Positions 24,011-35,717 of a stretch of DNA of 64,000 nt are shown piece by piece. The DNA comes from Zychaea mexicana. Its lineage: Eukaryota; Mucoromycota; Mucoromycetes; Mucorales; Lichtheimiaceae. The number at the start of each line of letters is the position of its first letter. Position 1 is the stretch's first letter. Below the pieces are notes generated by a model. The model made no database searches, was not told where the DNA came from, and worked only from the letters and a program-made list of their open reading frames with translations. Both the position numbers and the translations under genes were made by a program. The DNA lies in assembly GCF_025766255.1 (NCBI RefSeq), contig NW_026516747.1, positions 62,001 through 126,000 of the forward strand, read 5' to 3'.

Positions 24011-26436
24011 CTACTGTTTGTTTAATTTGAGTTTGTGATGAGTTTTAAAAAACTCTGTTGTTGCGCGACTTTTATTAGCAACAAACTCCTTGACTCCACA
24101 CAGTGAGATCGATCCGGTAGGTCCAGTTACTGCTTTGTCGAATGTAATATTGAGCTTATCTCTGACAAACAATCTGTCGTACATTGTTTCCCTGTCTAAC
24201 GGCCAGGGCACAATGTCGTTCGGCGACGGTTTGTGATTTGAGCTGGAATTGAAACGGCTCAAGCGTGCGAGTGAATTATCCCATTCGACGTCCTCACGCA
24301 CCATGGCAACGGTATCATCGATGAAAGGTCCCATAACATGAAGATTGACAAGCTTTTCGGTAAGGACTTTCAGCAAAGTATCGAAACGTTCCCTGAATTC
24401 GTCCACACGCAAAAATTGGCTCGTCAGTGGACGTACAACCATGCCAGGGAAATCACGGTAGTCTCCAGTTAGCAAGTCAGATAGTTTGACCCTAGTATCC
24501 CCGAAAGTGAGATCAAGATCCCATGGCATGTAAATAAATCGCTTGGAGTCTGCAGCTTCTTGATATACAAAGTAGTTTTCTGCCGATGTGCTGTACCCAT
24601 CCGAATAGCCAAGAAGTACTTCCAGCGCCATACTAAGAAATTAGATAGATATTTTAGCTTGAACCTGCTCCATTTCTAAGTTTGGGTACCCCAAATTTAC
24701 ATCGTTTTTCAGGTTGAGGTACTATACCTTCGTAATACGCTATCCATGTCCAAATGCTCTTCCCATTGCCGGACTGCATCATCTGTTTCAGTAGGTGCTT
24801 CTGATATAAACTTCGTAAGCTCCATTAAATGTTGATAGTTGGTCTTTCCTTCAGATGGATCCTCCTTGATCTTGTATTGCCCGTCCGAATAAGCTGTGAT
24901 ATTATCGGGATAATAGCTGAGATCAGACATATGCTTTTTGGGAACCGAACCAAAGTAACCGCTTCCTCCGTTTCCTTGGTAAGCGGTTCCTTGACTGTAT
25001 TCTTTCTTGCTTCCATTGCCAAATTCGTTACGGTACCATGGGTTCTTGAAATTTTCGATTAATCCAAAGAATCCAGCTGTCTGATTATTAATGAATACTC
25101 TGTATTTTTATAAGAAAAAAGATCGAATTAACTTAGCATCGAGCTTTTAACGACTGAACAACAATACAATAATCACAAAAGAGTATATATCTGAGGTGGC
25201 AAGCGTGACAGATTTGAAAATTAGGCAACGAGGATAAGAGCGGCTGTCTTCCGAGCCAAAGAGTAAAAGCCAGGGATTCTGAGATAAGCAAGAACTATAT
25301 CTTACAGTGGCAAACGCTTTCATATGCCTTATTTTCGCTTTTTCCCGCAATTTGACCGCCTCAGATAAAACTGCCTGTAATGGATGGGAATTTTGTTGAT
25401 GGATAATACTTTTACCTAGCATAAGAGAAATGACTAGATGCCAATCCAGCAGACTCGATGGCGCCATAAGCCAGTGCTTCTCGAATGTTTGAGGGATCAT
25501 TGTATAATGAGCGTAGCTTGAAACGACGATATCCGTGAAGTGTATTGCCGCCCTTTGCAATCTTGAAATTGTAGCTCACTTTTGGATTGCGCCGTGAACT
25601 TCTACCTCCTAGTTCAAATTCAACGTCTTTGAATGTCTGAATGTCGTTGCCCCTGCATGCACCGCAGTTAGAAATAGAGTAGACGACACGATGTACAGCA
25701 GAAAGAGTTTAGCGAATCATCGTCACATCCTGAAGACTACAGCTTATGCATCTATTGCTCCCCTAGCAATATTTATAAAGTTGACTCGCGGTGACGTACC
25801 TAATATATACCATATCTGTTTTCAATTGGTAGTCCTCTAGGACGTTGGTGTGCATATAGTCGATCTCTGTTTGGTTTCCCATCACATGAATTGTAGCAAT
25901 TTCGCCAGACACGTGCAGCTCGCTTTCGATTCGATGGATAGCCGAGAGGGGATCCAGGACTTGTGGCAACGGTGTGATATCCCAATAATCTCGTGAGCGA
26001 TTATAAAATTGATAAGGTGTAGTGGTATCGACTATGCCAGTGAATCGCCTCATATATTCTTCCTCAACAATCACATTGTCTTTGATTTTGGCGTAATAAT
26101 AGCCGTCGTCACGAGAAGAGGCTGGCGCAGTGCCCACATGAACAAGTTGGGATACTGATGATCGGATCAATGGATAGCTTTTATCATCGACAACTACGGC
26201 GAGCGTGTGGTGGTCCTGGCCAGTGAATGGAGATATGACTCGATATTCTACTTCTTGTTTGGCATCAACTGCTAGGAATGCTTGTAAAAATGTTGCCGAG
26301 AAAGAGGCTGTTCACAAGTTTCTTAATATTCTGAGCACGTACGTATAAAATAGCCAACGCATATCAAAACAATGAATAAAATGTTTCAAAGTAAGAGTAA
26401 ACATATACCAAGAAAAGCTATTATGAGGAGAACCAT
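24011..26436 (-). CDS. CotH-kinase family secreted protein
   Basis: About seven exons from ATG 26436 to TAG 24011. Exon 1 encodes a signal peptide (MVLLIIAFL, continued ASFSATFLQAFLAVDA). Family motifs in order: LVHVGTAPASSRDDGYYYAK, YNRSRDYWDITPLPQVLDP, GEIATIHVMGNQTEIDYMHT, KLRSLYNDPSNIREALAYGA, RVFINNQTAGFFGLIENFK, SDLSYYPDNITAYSDGQYKI and the catalytic-type MPWDLDLTFGDT. This is the spore-coat CotH kinase-like fold; bacterial CotH phosphorylates coat proteins, and some Mucorales members act as cell-surface adhesins. No Ser/Thr-rich C-terminal region or hydrophobic tail is seen, so a GPI anchor is not evident and the protein may be freely secreted. A 315-base intron separates the KLRS and RVFINN exons. 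Confidence 0.9.
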
Positions 26437-27607
26437 GTAGATTTCTATGATCGTCCGACTAAGAGTTAACGTGCCGTTTCTTTTCTTTTGAAAAAATAAG
26501 CAGCTTTTAATGTAAGCTGTGATAAAGAAGAACCTCTCAGCGGCGGTTGCCTCAGAAACATCAATATATATTCTCAGCAAAGTTTACCCCTGAAATGTAA
26601 CTATTGTTTATAGCACTGTTTTATTCCCAATATTAAATAAGCTCTGTTCTTCAGTACCCAACCGATATTTTTCCTCTAGAAACTTAAAGAAACACACAGA
26701 AACTAGATCCAAAAGGAGTGCTCGCTTACATTATTTAGGATGAGGAACACAATGGCAAAGAATACTGTGAAACCATGAAATGTGTCAGCAGGACACTACA
26801 AACTCCTTTCGTCATGCATAGTAAAATTTACAGCTAATAGAATTAACATTCATCTTTAACCGAAAACATTACCATTTGGTCATTTGGTATTACACAAGGT
26901 CATTAATACATATGCTACATAGTAGAACGGTATACGATAGTACTTCAATGTGTGAGGACGAAGAGCATTTACGGATGGCTGCATACCTGGTGGTGGTTTT
27001 GTTGGAGTGGCAAACACATAGTGTTTTTGAGTTTCGACGCAGGGGCATGCAACGTAACACATTCATGCATTTGCAGGTCGAATGATGGTATCGAGCAACT
27101 TCAAAAGAAGATGGTTGTACATAAATAGTTTCTCATTATTACAATAGTGAAGGTGATTTTTACATAGTAAAAAGGCTCGTACAAGAGGACAAACGTATTA
27201 ATCTTTGATCATGGTTGTTGCGCGAATCGATCATTTACATAACAAACTCAGAGACTCTATGAATAAGGAAAAGCGCACATTTGTGGCACATCAAAAGAGC
27301 TACTCATTCCTATAAAATGCATAATTTTCCAGAGGAAGAAGGGTCAGTAAAATCACAAGCTATATAGAGTGCCAGGAGGCAAGTCATCGTCTCGTGTTGC
27401 GATGCAAGAACGTCATCGATTATTGAATGGTCAAGCTGAGAACTACTATCACGTTATCGCATAGTGTTTTCTACTAATAAATAGCATTTTATAGCGAAAA
27501 GAAACATCACCAGATGTTTTATTGCTACATACACGCTTCGACTTGACTGTAATAATATGAATTGGACCAACATATACTACTCTTGCTCTTTAATCAGATT
27601 CAAAATA
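26437..27607. other. Intergenic region upstream of CotH gene
   Basis: AT-rich, about 1.2 kb. Short unsupported frames on both strands. It should include the CotH promoter and the 3' end of the MFS gene transcript. Nothing else recognised. Confidence 0.5.
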
Positions 27608-29877
27608 TTATAGCTTTGCCAGTATTTCTGGATTAAGTTTAAGCTTTAGATAGAGCGTGACAATGCAACTAGTAATGGATACGATTCCACAGAAAATCTT
27701 GTAGCTGAGGAATGGCTCCCACGGGCTTATACTCTCAATTGTAGAAGCGAGAGTGGGGCCGACAATAGCAGGACTTGTCAACACCATCAGGAGAGAGAAA
27801 CCTGAATGAAATTGTTCAGCCCCAAGAATAAAACGTAGCGTAGGTGCCACTGTTTTTAGCGAGATATTGTATACAGAAGAAGAACCGATCAATATATATG
27901 TGGAAAATGAATCTGTATGATACATCAGCTGTGTATGTACGGGCACTTACATATAGTGTAATACGCTCCACCAAAAAATCCAAAGGCTACTGCGTAAATC
28001 AGCAACATTGAGTAGTCGTAAGCAAAGGTCCAAATAAGTAGAGATGTCAATCCACCTATCAGGGAAAAAACAATGCTTGCATTTAGGTTTCCCACTCGAT
28101 CAGCAAATAATCTTTGATACACAACAGTAGATAAGAAAGGGCCTAGTAAGTAAGAGCACTCCATAATATAAAGTAAATCCGAAGCGTGGAAGTGGATACA
28201 TTATGAGTATAATAAAAGGATACACACCCGACTGAAATTCGACCAATACAGCTCGTAGCAGCAGTGACAGATACTAAAGAAGAGCCTTGTGCTGTTGATA
28301 AACCCAAAAAGGTCGCATACGCTGTATTGCGTGCGTATAAACGTTAGAAAACATTCGCAAGATAGCGATAATATGAAAAACCATCTATTAGAAAGAAATA
28401 ACCAACGTACACGGCAGAAAGAAATATGGTACGAAAATACACAGTACTTGCAAGAATGCCGACAGAATCCAGATTTGCAAGTTGGTGTTCTTCAATAAAT
28501 CCCACTGGATAACGTCCCCCATATGTTTCACGGCACGGTGCATTTTTGGATCTTTTTGCTTAACAAGTAATGTAGTAATGAGGTTGGCTCCAAAGAATGT
28601 GAGTCCTAGTATACGAAACGTCCTATATGTTTGATGCGAAGTGGCAATGCTTAGTCAGACAAACTATACTTTCACTGCGTCACACAAATACGAATGATGG
28701 TAACGACGTTCGAATAATGTTAAGAGCACTACTTACCAGTGGACGCCCAGTTTACTGTTTGAAGCTGTCATAATCATAGGCGTAATCAAACCAGCAAGAC
28801 CTATACTGCTCGTGACAATTCCATTTACAGTGCTCATCCTTCCTCCCCGCTGAAACCATTCAGTAGTGATAGTCATAGTTACCTAGGAATATGCACATAA
28901 ATGTTAATATGAGAGACGGCAATAGTATATCCACTTTCAAGTAAGCTACTAAACTCTTACAATATACATGATAGAGGAACCAAGGCCAAAGCATATTCCA
29001 TGTGACAAATACAGGTGCCAAATCTGTCATCATTAGTAAATGTGATTAGAATCTGTAGCTGCTGTTATTTTATTGGATTCTATGTAATAGAAAATACCTC
29101 TGTTGCTGATCCTGAAGCGACGAGTCCGCCACTGACAAGAAAAGTGCCAAGAAGTAATGCAGGTTGAGTGCCAATGAGAGATTCCAACATGCAAGCGAAA
29201 GGCGTAAAGACATCCGATACAAAGTAGCAAAGTGTTCCCGCAAAGCTGACAAGTGTCCGATTCTGGCTAGAATCACCAAAAAGATGATGTACACAATAAT
29301 TTTGCATGACACCTACGCATTTAAATGAATAGATAAACAGCCATTCCTAATGTAGATTTGTAGCTGTAGCAATAATAAGAGTAGTGTAGTAATTACCCCT
29401 GTATTTCATGTATAGAATAAGTAGGAAAAGAAGGCGTTAATACGTAACAGCATTAATGAACGTTGCTTGATATTGAAGATTGCTTTAGTAGCTTCTTTCT
29501 ATTACTTACCAGCTCATCATAGTTCCGAACACTGTAAAAGATGCTAGTGATGATCCGAGAACAACCAGCCAGCCATAGTGACCCCCAGCGCGCATGTTTT
29601 CAGTTTGATCTTTCTTGTTCTTTGGCACATCATCCATCGTAGTTGTCGCACTTGATGACGGCGATGGAGGCGGAGGATCATTAGAGGAATACGGCAACGA
29701 CATGCCTGTACTCACGTCGATCAAAACCTCTTTACTGGTATGCGTCGCCTTTTTTTCGCTGGTTGCTTTGAAAATATTCATGCTTGTTGGCGTGTTTCCA
29801 CGATTCAGAGAAAGCCCACTTCGCTTTCTTTTCATATCGTCAGAAGAAGGCGTCGGCTGATGGCTGCTTCCGTACAT
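27608..29877 (-). CDS. Monocarboxylate-type MFS transporter, paralogue 1
   Basis: About nine exons including a predicted 2-base exon. Exon 1 (29877-29510) is a cytosolic Ser/Pro-rich region ending GGHYGWLVVLGSSLASF, the MCT family start; a Thr-rich and acidic lead precedes it. Then exon GG (29397-29398), exon 29312-29098 (VMQNYCVHHLFG to LVASGSATE), an exon with IWHLYLSHGICFGLGSS, VTMTITTEWFQRGGRMSTVN, TFRILGLTFFGANLITTLLV after the central loop, and the C-terminal spans ending LYLKLKLNPEILAKL. Twelve spans are expected. The family carries monocarboxylates or similar small acids with protons; the substrate here is unknown. Start is the first ATG that leaves the conserved region intact; an upstream in-frame extension to 29970 looks non-coding. 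Confidence 0.85.
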
Positions 29878-31382
29878 AGTTTCTAGTGCACACCAGGCAG
29901 TATTATTTGTCTTTTCACTATATACATTTTTTTCATAGAAATCGTACCTTTCATGAAAGATGGATATCACAAGAAGATTAAAGGGAGGATAAGAAGCGAC
30001 GACGGGTCACCTATTCTTCCTTCCTCTTTATAATTTTTCTTCTGTGTGCAGCAAAAGAAAACAAAGTCAGATCCAGCAGTTGGACCTTGTTTATCTTTTT
30101 TGTGAATCAATAATCGGCTTTAACTCAATCAAAGCCTTTGCCAAATATGTAATTGAACGCTCAACATCACAGGTGGCACCTATTCATCTAAAGTATGAGG
30201 GAAAAGAAATAAAGCCACGTCACGCCCATAATATGCAATTGCTATATAGGCTCCCAAAAAACATGACGATGTTTTTTTATTGGATACTTGTGACATCCTA
30301 TCTAGTTCTTCAACCGAGCAAACGTACGAGTATCAAAGATGGAAAGAAGGCCATAAATGACATTATGACGGTGATGTTGAGACTGTTTGCGTCTCCGTGT
30401 TGAAACATTGGAAGCCAGAAAAAGGTTACTACATAGCAAACAATACATAGCAAACAATAAAATGTTTGGTAAACCTTTACTGTCGTGTGACAACAGCCTG
30501 GGTATCTCAGAAAATGATGTATAATGGGAGCATTATGATGTATACTATGTGTTTTAGAAGACGAAGAACATGGAATGTGGAGGGATTTTTTTGGTTATCT
30601 TATGTATGGTGGACGTACATTTACAGTATTCCGCTTCTGGTTTCAATTTCTGTCATCGCTATAACAATTATGCAGGAACGCATGAATCAGAACTTAGGTT
30701 CAAATTTATTTTTAGTTATGAAAGACTAAAAATGGACCAGCGCCATGGGTGTGTGGTCACTTCCTTGAGATACAGTTTTGGAGGAGGTATTTTGGTATAT
30801 TAGGACGTGGTGCAATAACTCTGAAAACCTTGTAAGGGAAAAAGCTATGTCAGTGTAGGATAGCACAGTACTACAAGTGTAGGTGGCGAATGATGATACA
30901 AGTGTATATGTAAGGTAAGGTGTAGTTGCAAGGGAGAATAGTAGGATTAATGGTGTTGTTGCGTTGGAGTAGGTGATACTGCTGGTAGCTACAGTGCTTC
31001 TTCTGGAGCTGGCTCGTCGTCATCGTCGTTATAGCTGCCAATAGGGTGACTTCAGCGGTCTATCTCTCCGAGGACGTGAGTCAGCGCTGACCAGGAACTT
31101 TGCCATCTGGATCTGAGCTTATCTGCGTGTTTAATGTCTATCATACAGCTCATGCCTTGACGTTTATTTACATTTGTGATGGCAAATATTCTGCAAAATG
31201 GCCCAATTGTTTATTTCCTCTTCTGTTTGTTGATGATGGCGATGATAGTAATTGAAAACAATGGAAACAAATTGTAGTGGAATCCAATGCTTCTGCTTCT
31301 TTTGCCGCTGTAGGATGATCTTAGAAGGTTTCTGCTAGATATACTACACTTGATTTCCTTTTGCTTTATATATATGTACTCT
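29878..31382. other. Region between the two MFS genes
   Basis: Promoter of paralogue 1 and 3' flank of paralogue 2. A few open stretches at 30040-30400 and 30460-30800 lack codon bias or motifs. An acidic reading segment at about 30990-31045 (minus strand, NDDDDEPAPEEAL then stop) looks like a C-terminal tail but has no parent gene. Confidence 0.4.
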
Positions 31383-33482
31383 CTAAATTTTGGCCCATAG
31401 TTGGCGTTTAATTCGAAGCTTCAGTATCAGCACAGCGACGGCGGAGGCAAATGCGGTGATGCCTGTATATAGCTTGAAGACCAAGAATGGCTCGATAGGG
31501 ATGACGTTTTCCAAAGCACTGGCTATGCTTGGCCCCGCATATGCAGGAGCCACTATGAACGACATTAGTGCGAAACCTGATGCAAATCTTTCAGGACCGA
31601 GAACTGTACGTACAATAGGTGCCACTGTTTGTATTTTTTCTAGTTAGTATATAATGTTCTCCTTTAATATTACGGAGTTGTTCATGATTTACCTAATGCC
31701 AGGTAGCACCCGCCGAAAAAACCATATGTGATGGCAAACATCAACAACCCAACAAAATTGTATGCAAAGGTCCAAATAAAGAAAGACGCCAAACTGGTGA
31801 CGACGTTGAATAGAATACACATGTTTAAGTTTCCGGCGTAATCAGCAAGTGCACTGCTTGTAATGTTTTGACGATAACGATCATTGTTTATGTTTTTAGT
31901 ATTTCGCTAATCAAAACAAGCTATGTTTTGCAAAATATTTACCCTACAAACAGGCGCCCCACGAATGTTGTTGCTGATGTGACTGATATTAACGCCGAGC
32001 CCTTCATTGTATCCAAGCCGATATGTGTTGCATATGCTATGAATAATTCGTAGATAAAAAGGACAATAAACATATCATAAGTACGCTGAGAACTTATATA
32101 GATCAGAGCAAGAAGTCTAAAGATGGAATACAGAACTTGTACACTTACAAGGCAGAAAGTAGAACAGCATGTTCATGTAAGAAACTTGTAAAGAAGCAGC
32201 CAGGCTCCATATGATAAAATTGGTATCTCGCAACAGACTGAGTCTGAGAACATCACAAGGATTTATGATAGCGCGCTTTGTCGGTAGAGTCTTTTCTTTG
32301 ACTAGTACGCTTGTAATAAGATTCATTACTAGAAATACGGCTGCCATAATTCGAAATGTCCTTTTGAGAAGCGAATAAGTTATATGATACCGAATTCAAT
32401 ATTGCCTTTCGTGCCATACCATGACGCGCCCAACGAGCTGTTGAGTGATGTAATCCCAAATGGTAGTATTAAGCCGCCTAATCCACCGCTACTTGCAACG
32501 ATACCCATTGCCGTGCCTTTACGTCGATTAAACCACAGGGGGACAGTTTTGGAGGTTACCTTATGATAATAAAAATAAAATTTTAAAGTCGATGCAAGAT
32601 TGGTTTCACATAATGATCATATAAGTTTGCAGAGAATTGCAAATTAGTTACCATGATCATGATCGAAAATCCCATACCAAAGCAGATACTTAAAGCTAGG
32701 TACAGCTGCCATACCTGAATTCGAGCATTAGTGACATCAATCTCTCAAAACAATACTAGTAGAAAATGACAAGTACGTATAAAACCCACTTCTGTAGCCG
32801 AACCAGCGGCAAGACACCCGCCAGAAATAAGAATGGTGGCAATCAGAAGAGTTCGCCGTGCTCCAAGTACAGATTCGAGCAAATTCGAAATTGGTGTGAA
32901 GACGCCACCCACAAAGCTTATAAGAACAGCAACAAGACTGAGGGATGTGGCCAGTTGGTGCTGTCCAGAAAACACATTTTCAATATAGTAATTTATCATG
33001 ATACCTGCAGATGTATTATAAAACGAGAGTGACGAGTTTCACATACAAAATTATATTAATAAGCATGTCAAATCGTTTATGTATCAATGATATATAAAAG
33101 GGAAAAAGCTAGCATACCCCTAGGGATAGTAACAGGTACCATCATAGTATGATTACGGCAAGAATGTATTAGTATCATCGTTGTACAAATTTTATAAGAC
33201 CCTTGTCGAAAGTTTCCTTCCTCACCAGATATTGGTCACCCCGTAGATCGTAAACACGCCCATGAATGCTCCAAATACAACAAGCCAGCCATAACCACCA
33301 TCATCTGCTGAGAGGCATTTTTCCTCTGACTCGTTACCGCCTTTTGCATATGTCGATTGGGACATACAATCGCTTCTCGCGTCGTCTGATTTATCTTCAA
33401 CATGGTATGAATAGGTGTAGATAGCTTTCGATTCTGTGATGGTACTCGACAGTTCTTTGTTATCCTTTAGCAGCGTGGACAT
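31383..33482 (-). CDS. Monocarboxylate-type MFS transporter, paralogue 2
   Basis: Same layout as the neighbour downstream. Exon 1 (33482-33226) ends DDGGYGWLVVFGAFMGVFTI, followed by a predicted 2-base exon GG (33118-33119) and an exon from 33004 encoding IMINYYIENVFSGQHQLATS, then LLIATILISGGCLAAGSATE. Later exons include VWQLYLALSICFGMGFSIMI, a basic LWFNRRKGTAMGI segment, TFRIMAAVFLVMNLITSVLV and the C-terminal VAVLILKLRIKRQLWAKI. It is a tandem duplicate of paralogue 1, same strand, with shared intron positions but well-diverged sequence, so an old duplication. Substrate unknown. The first true ATG is 33482; extension to 33509 would need a TTG start. Confidence 0.85.
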
Positions 33483-35717
33483 AACTTTTATGGCTTTGCG
33501 AATTATCAATGGATGTAAAAAGATCTTTGCTTGCGATAATTCCCAAGGGATTTAGACTGAATTGCGATTAGATGAGTTTATATATTTGAGAGCAGCATAA
33601 GATGAATGCAATCGAAAGTTCAAAAGAATCTTACCAGAATTATTGCTTCAACCAATGACAAAATTAAAAAAACAGAAAAAAATCCCGAAAAAAGTGCGCC
33701 TCTTTATAAGTGCTACGCTAAAGTAATAGTGCGCCAGAAACAGTACCATAGTAAGTTAATAGTAGTAGTAAGGCTCCCTTTTTTATACCATTACATTTCA
33801 CTCCTTTGTTCTGCTTTGCGCACTACAAGCGGTGTCAAGTGATTAGGACTCATTATTCAAAGATAACAGTGGCTATCGGTAAGGTCGATCCTACATCCCT
33901 TACTTTTACAAAGAGGATTTCATTTTGGTTTTTCCTTTCAACGGGTCTGAAATATTTATCCTTTTTTGGTTTGGAAAACGCGAACATACGTCGATCACAT
34001 TCCTTGATTTGATGTAAAGACAAAGATATAAAAATTTAAAGCAGAGGAAGAGTATAAAGGAATTGAAAGCGCATCAGTTGTCAGGAGGCTTATTTCCTCG
34101 TAGGGGAAGCGGATTGAATATCGGAAAGAGGGAAGGAGCGCCCGTTATTGCTACTACACGACTACTCTTCGAAATCGGGGCTAACCCCAAACTGACTCCA
34201 AAGGAGAAGATCTGCAGCTCGAACCTTACTTTCGCCACTATCAAAAGTTTTTAATGCCAGTATCTGTCAAACTGTCCTGTTCTGCTGGATTCACTAGATC
34301 CCCCTAGTTTCTCTCTCTCCGTTTCTCCTCCTGTGGGCCACAGGCGTTAATTCGAAAGAATCTTTACCAGCCAAATTCTAGCTTAATCGTCATTTCCCTT
34401 GTACTTCATTCAATTCTTTATTCTTTACTCTAGATATTTCATACGCAACGAACGGCAACTAGTCAGCAACCATGTCTTAAAGAGATAAATTCTAACAAAG
34501 ACTAGTTAAAAAAATTGTTTGAACTACTCTTCGAAATCTGATCTCTTCTCCGCAGTGTACAACGCAAGTTGACACCGTCGATCTTTTCTCTGAACCATGA
34601 CCCGAACCATAACTTTATGCATAATAGAAGAGTGACTCACAGCCTCTTTGCGCCGTGTTATTGTACATTTTGACAAGAGATGGGAAGCTTACGTCCACCC
34701 TTTCTTTATATATCTCTTCTTTTATCGCAATTGTTAACCGAGATTAGCCAGCTGCATAATATATGTAGCTTTACGACATCAAACGTGCTAAAGCGGATAC
34801 ATAACTTGGTAAAAGAAAATAAAGGAGCTTCGAGTTTATCTAGTCGATATATTGCTGGTTGGCCGCTCGCAGGTGCTCGTTGAGATATTATAAACAGCTG
34901 CAAATTTTTTAGACTAGCAGTAATAAGTCGACATCAGATCGACACACAAATATGAAAAAGAGCAACAGAACTTCAAATATCATAATCACATTTTCAATAT
35001 CTGAGTATTTAATTCCTGGCGCTCCTTACTTCATTGATGACAAAAGCATCTATTTTCTGATGAATATCTCCATACTGTAGACATGCGTCGATCGTTCTTT
35101 GCAATTGAATACATATACATGCTCTGCGGTTCATTCGGCAATCTTCTGTGCTTTCTCGAGAAAACTTTGAAGTAAACCTTTTTTTAGGTGCAATTCAGTT
35201 ACATGAAAGTGTTTCTCGAAGTTCAAGTTTCCATAATTCAACTACTGCATGTAGAAGACGCAAAGACCACACAATAATTTGATTCTAAATAACATGATAA
35301 CTTTATCACAACAATTGGACGTCACTGAGATGATTCAGTTATTGTCTGGTCGCTGTGTTTATTGTGCTATTACTGCAATTTACTTCCAATACACTTTGCA
35401 AAGAATGCCTAAGCTTCTGATGGTGGGCTATCGATAAAGTGTAGGTTGCGAGTTCACATATTGTCTCTATATTTCCTCGAGCCTACTCAGAACAACGACT
35501 GTAACTTTTTTCTTATTTTCTACAAAACATTGGTATGTGCGCAGACAAAAAATCTGTGATGTAGGACGTGAGTAAATTTATAGACGACAACACTGGCGAT
35601 GATGCTTTGACAGAATCGGTGTTCAGGAACATTAAAAGTAATGGGCGCGTCAGCCTGCGTATTAAGGAGGTTTGACCTTCCGACTTGCACCACTTTTGTT
35701 TTATTTCATACTGCATA
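33483..35717. other. Divergent intergenic region MFS / MSH3
   Basis: 2.2 kb between divergent genes. Contains a repeated motif ACTACTCTTCGAAAT at about 34161 and 34523, in otherwise unrelated contexts. No tRNA or protein gene was found by eye. Confidence 0.45.

Noticed and set aside
24930..24960. A frameshift in the CotH gene
   Set aside because: First reading suggested one, but re-reading the strand shows GGT TAC TTT GGT TCG GTT CCC AAA in continuous frame into SDLSYYPDN.
30460..30803. A small membrane-protein gene between the MFS genes
   Set aside because: The open frames change every few dozen bases, have no splice logic and no recognisable motif.
30985..31050. Acidic C-terminal exon NDDDDEPAPEEAL on the minus strand
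   Set aside because: No upstream exons can be joined, as the neighbouring MFS gene ends at 31383 with its own stop. It may be chance or a relic.
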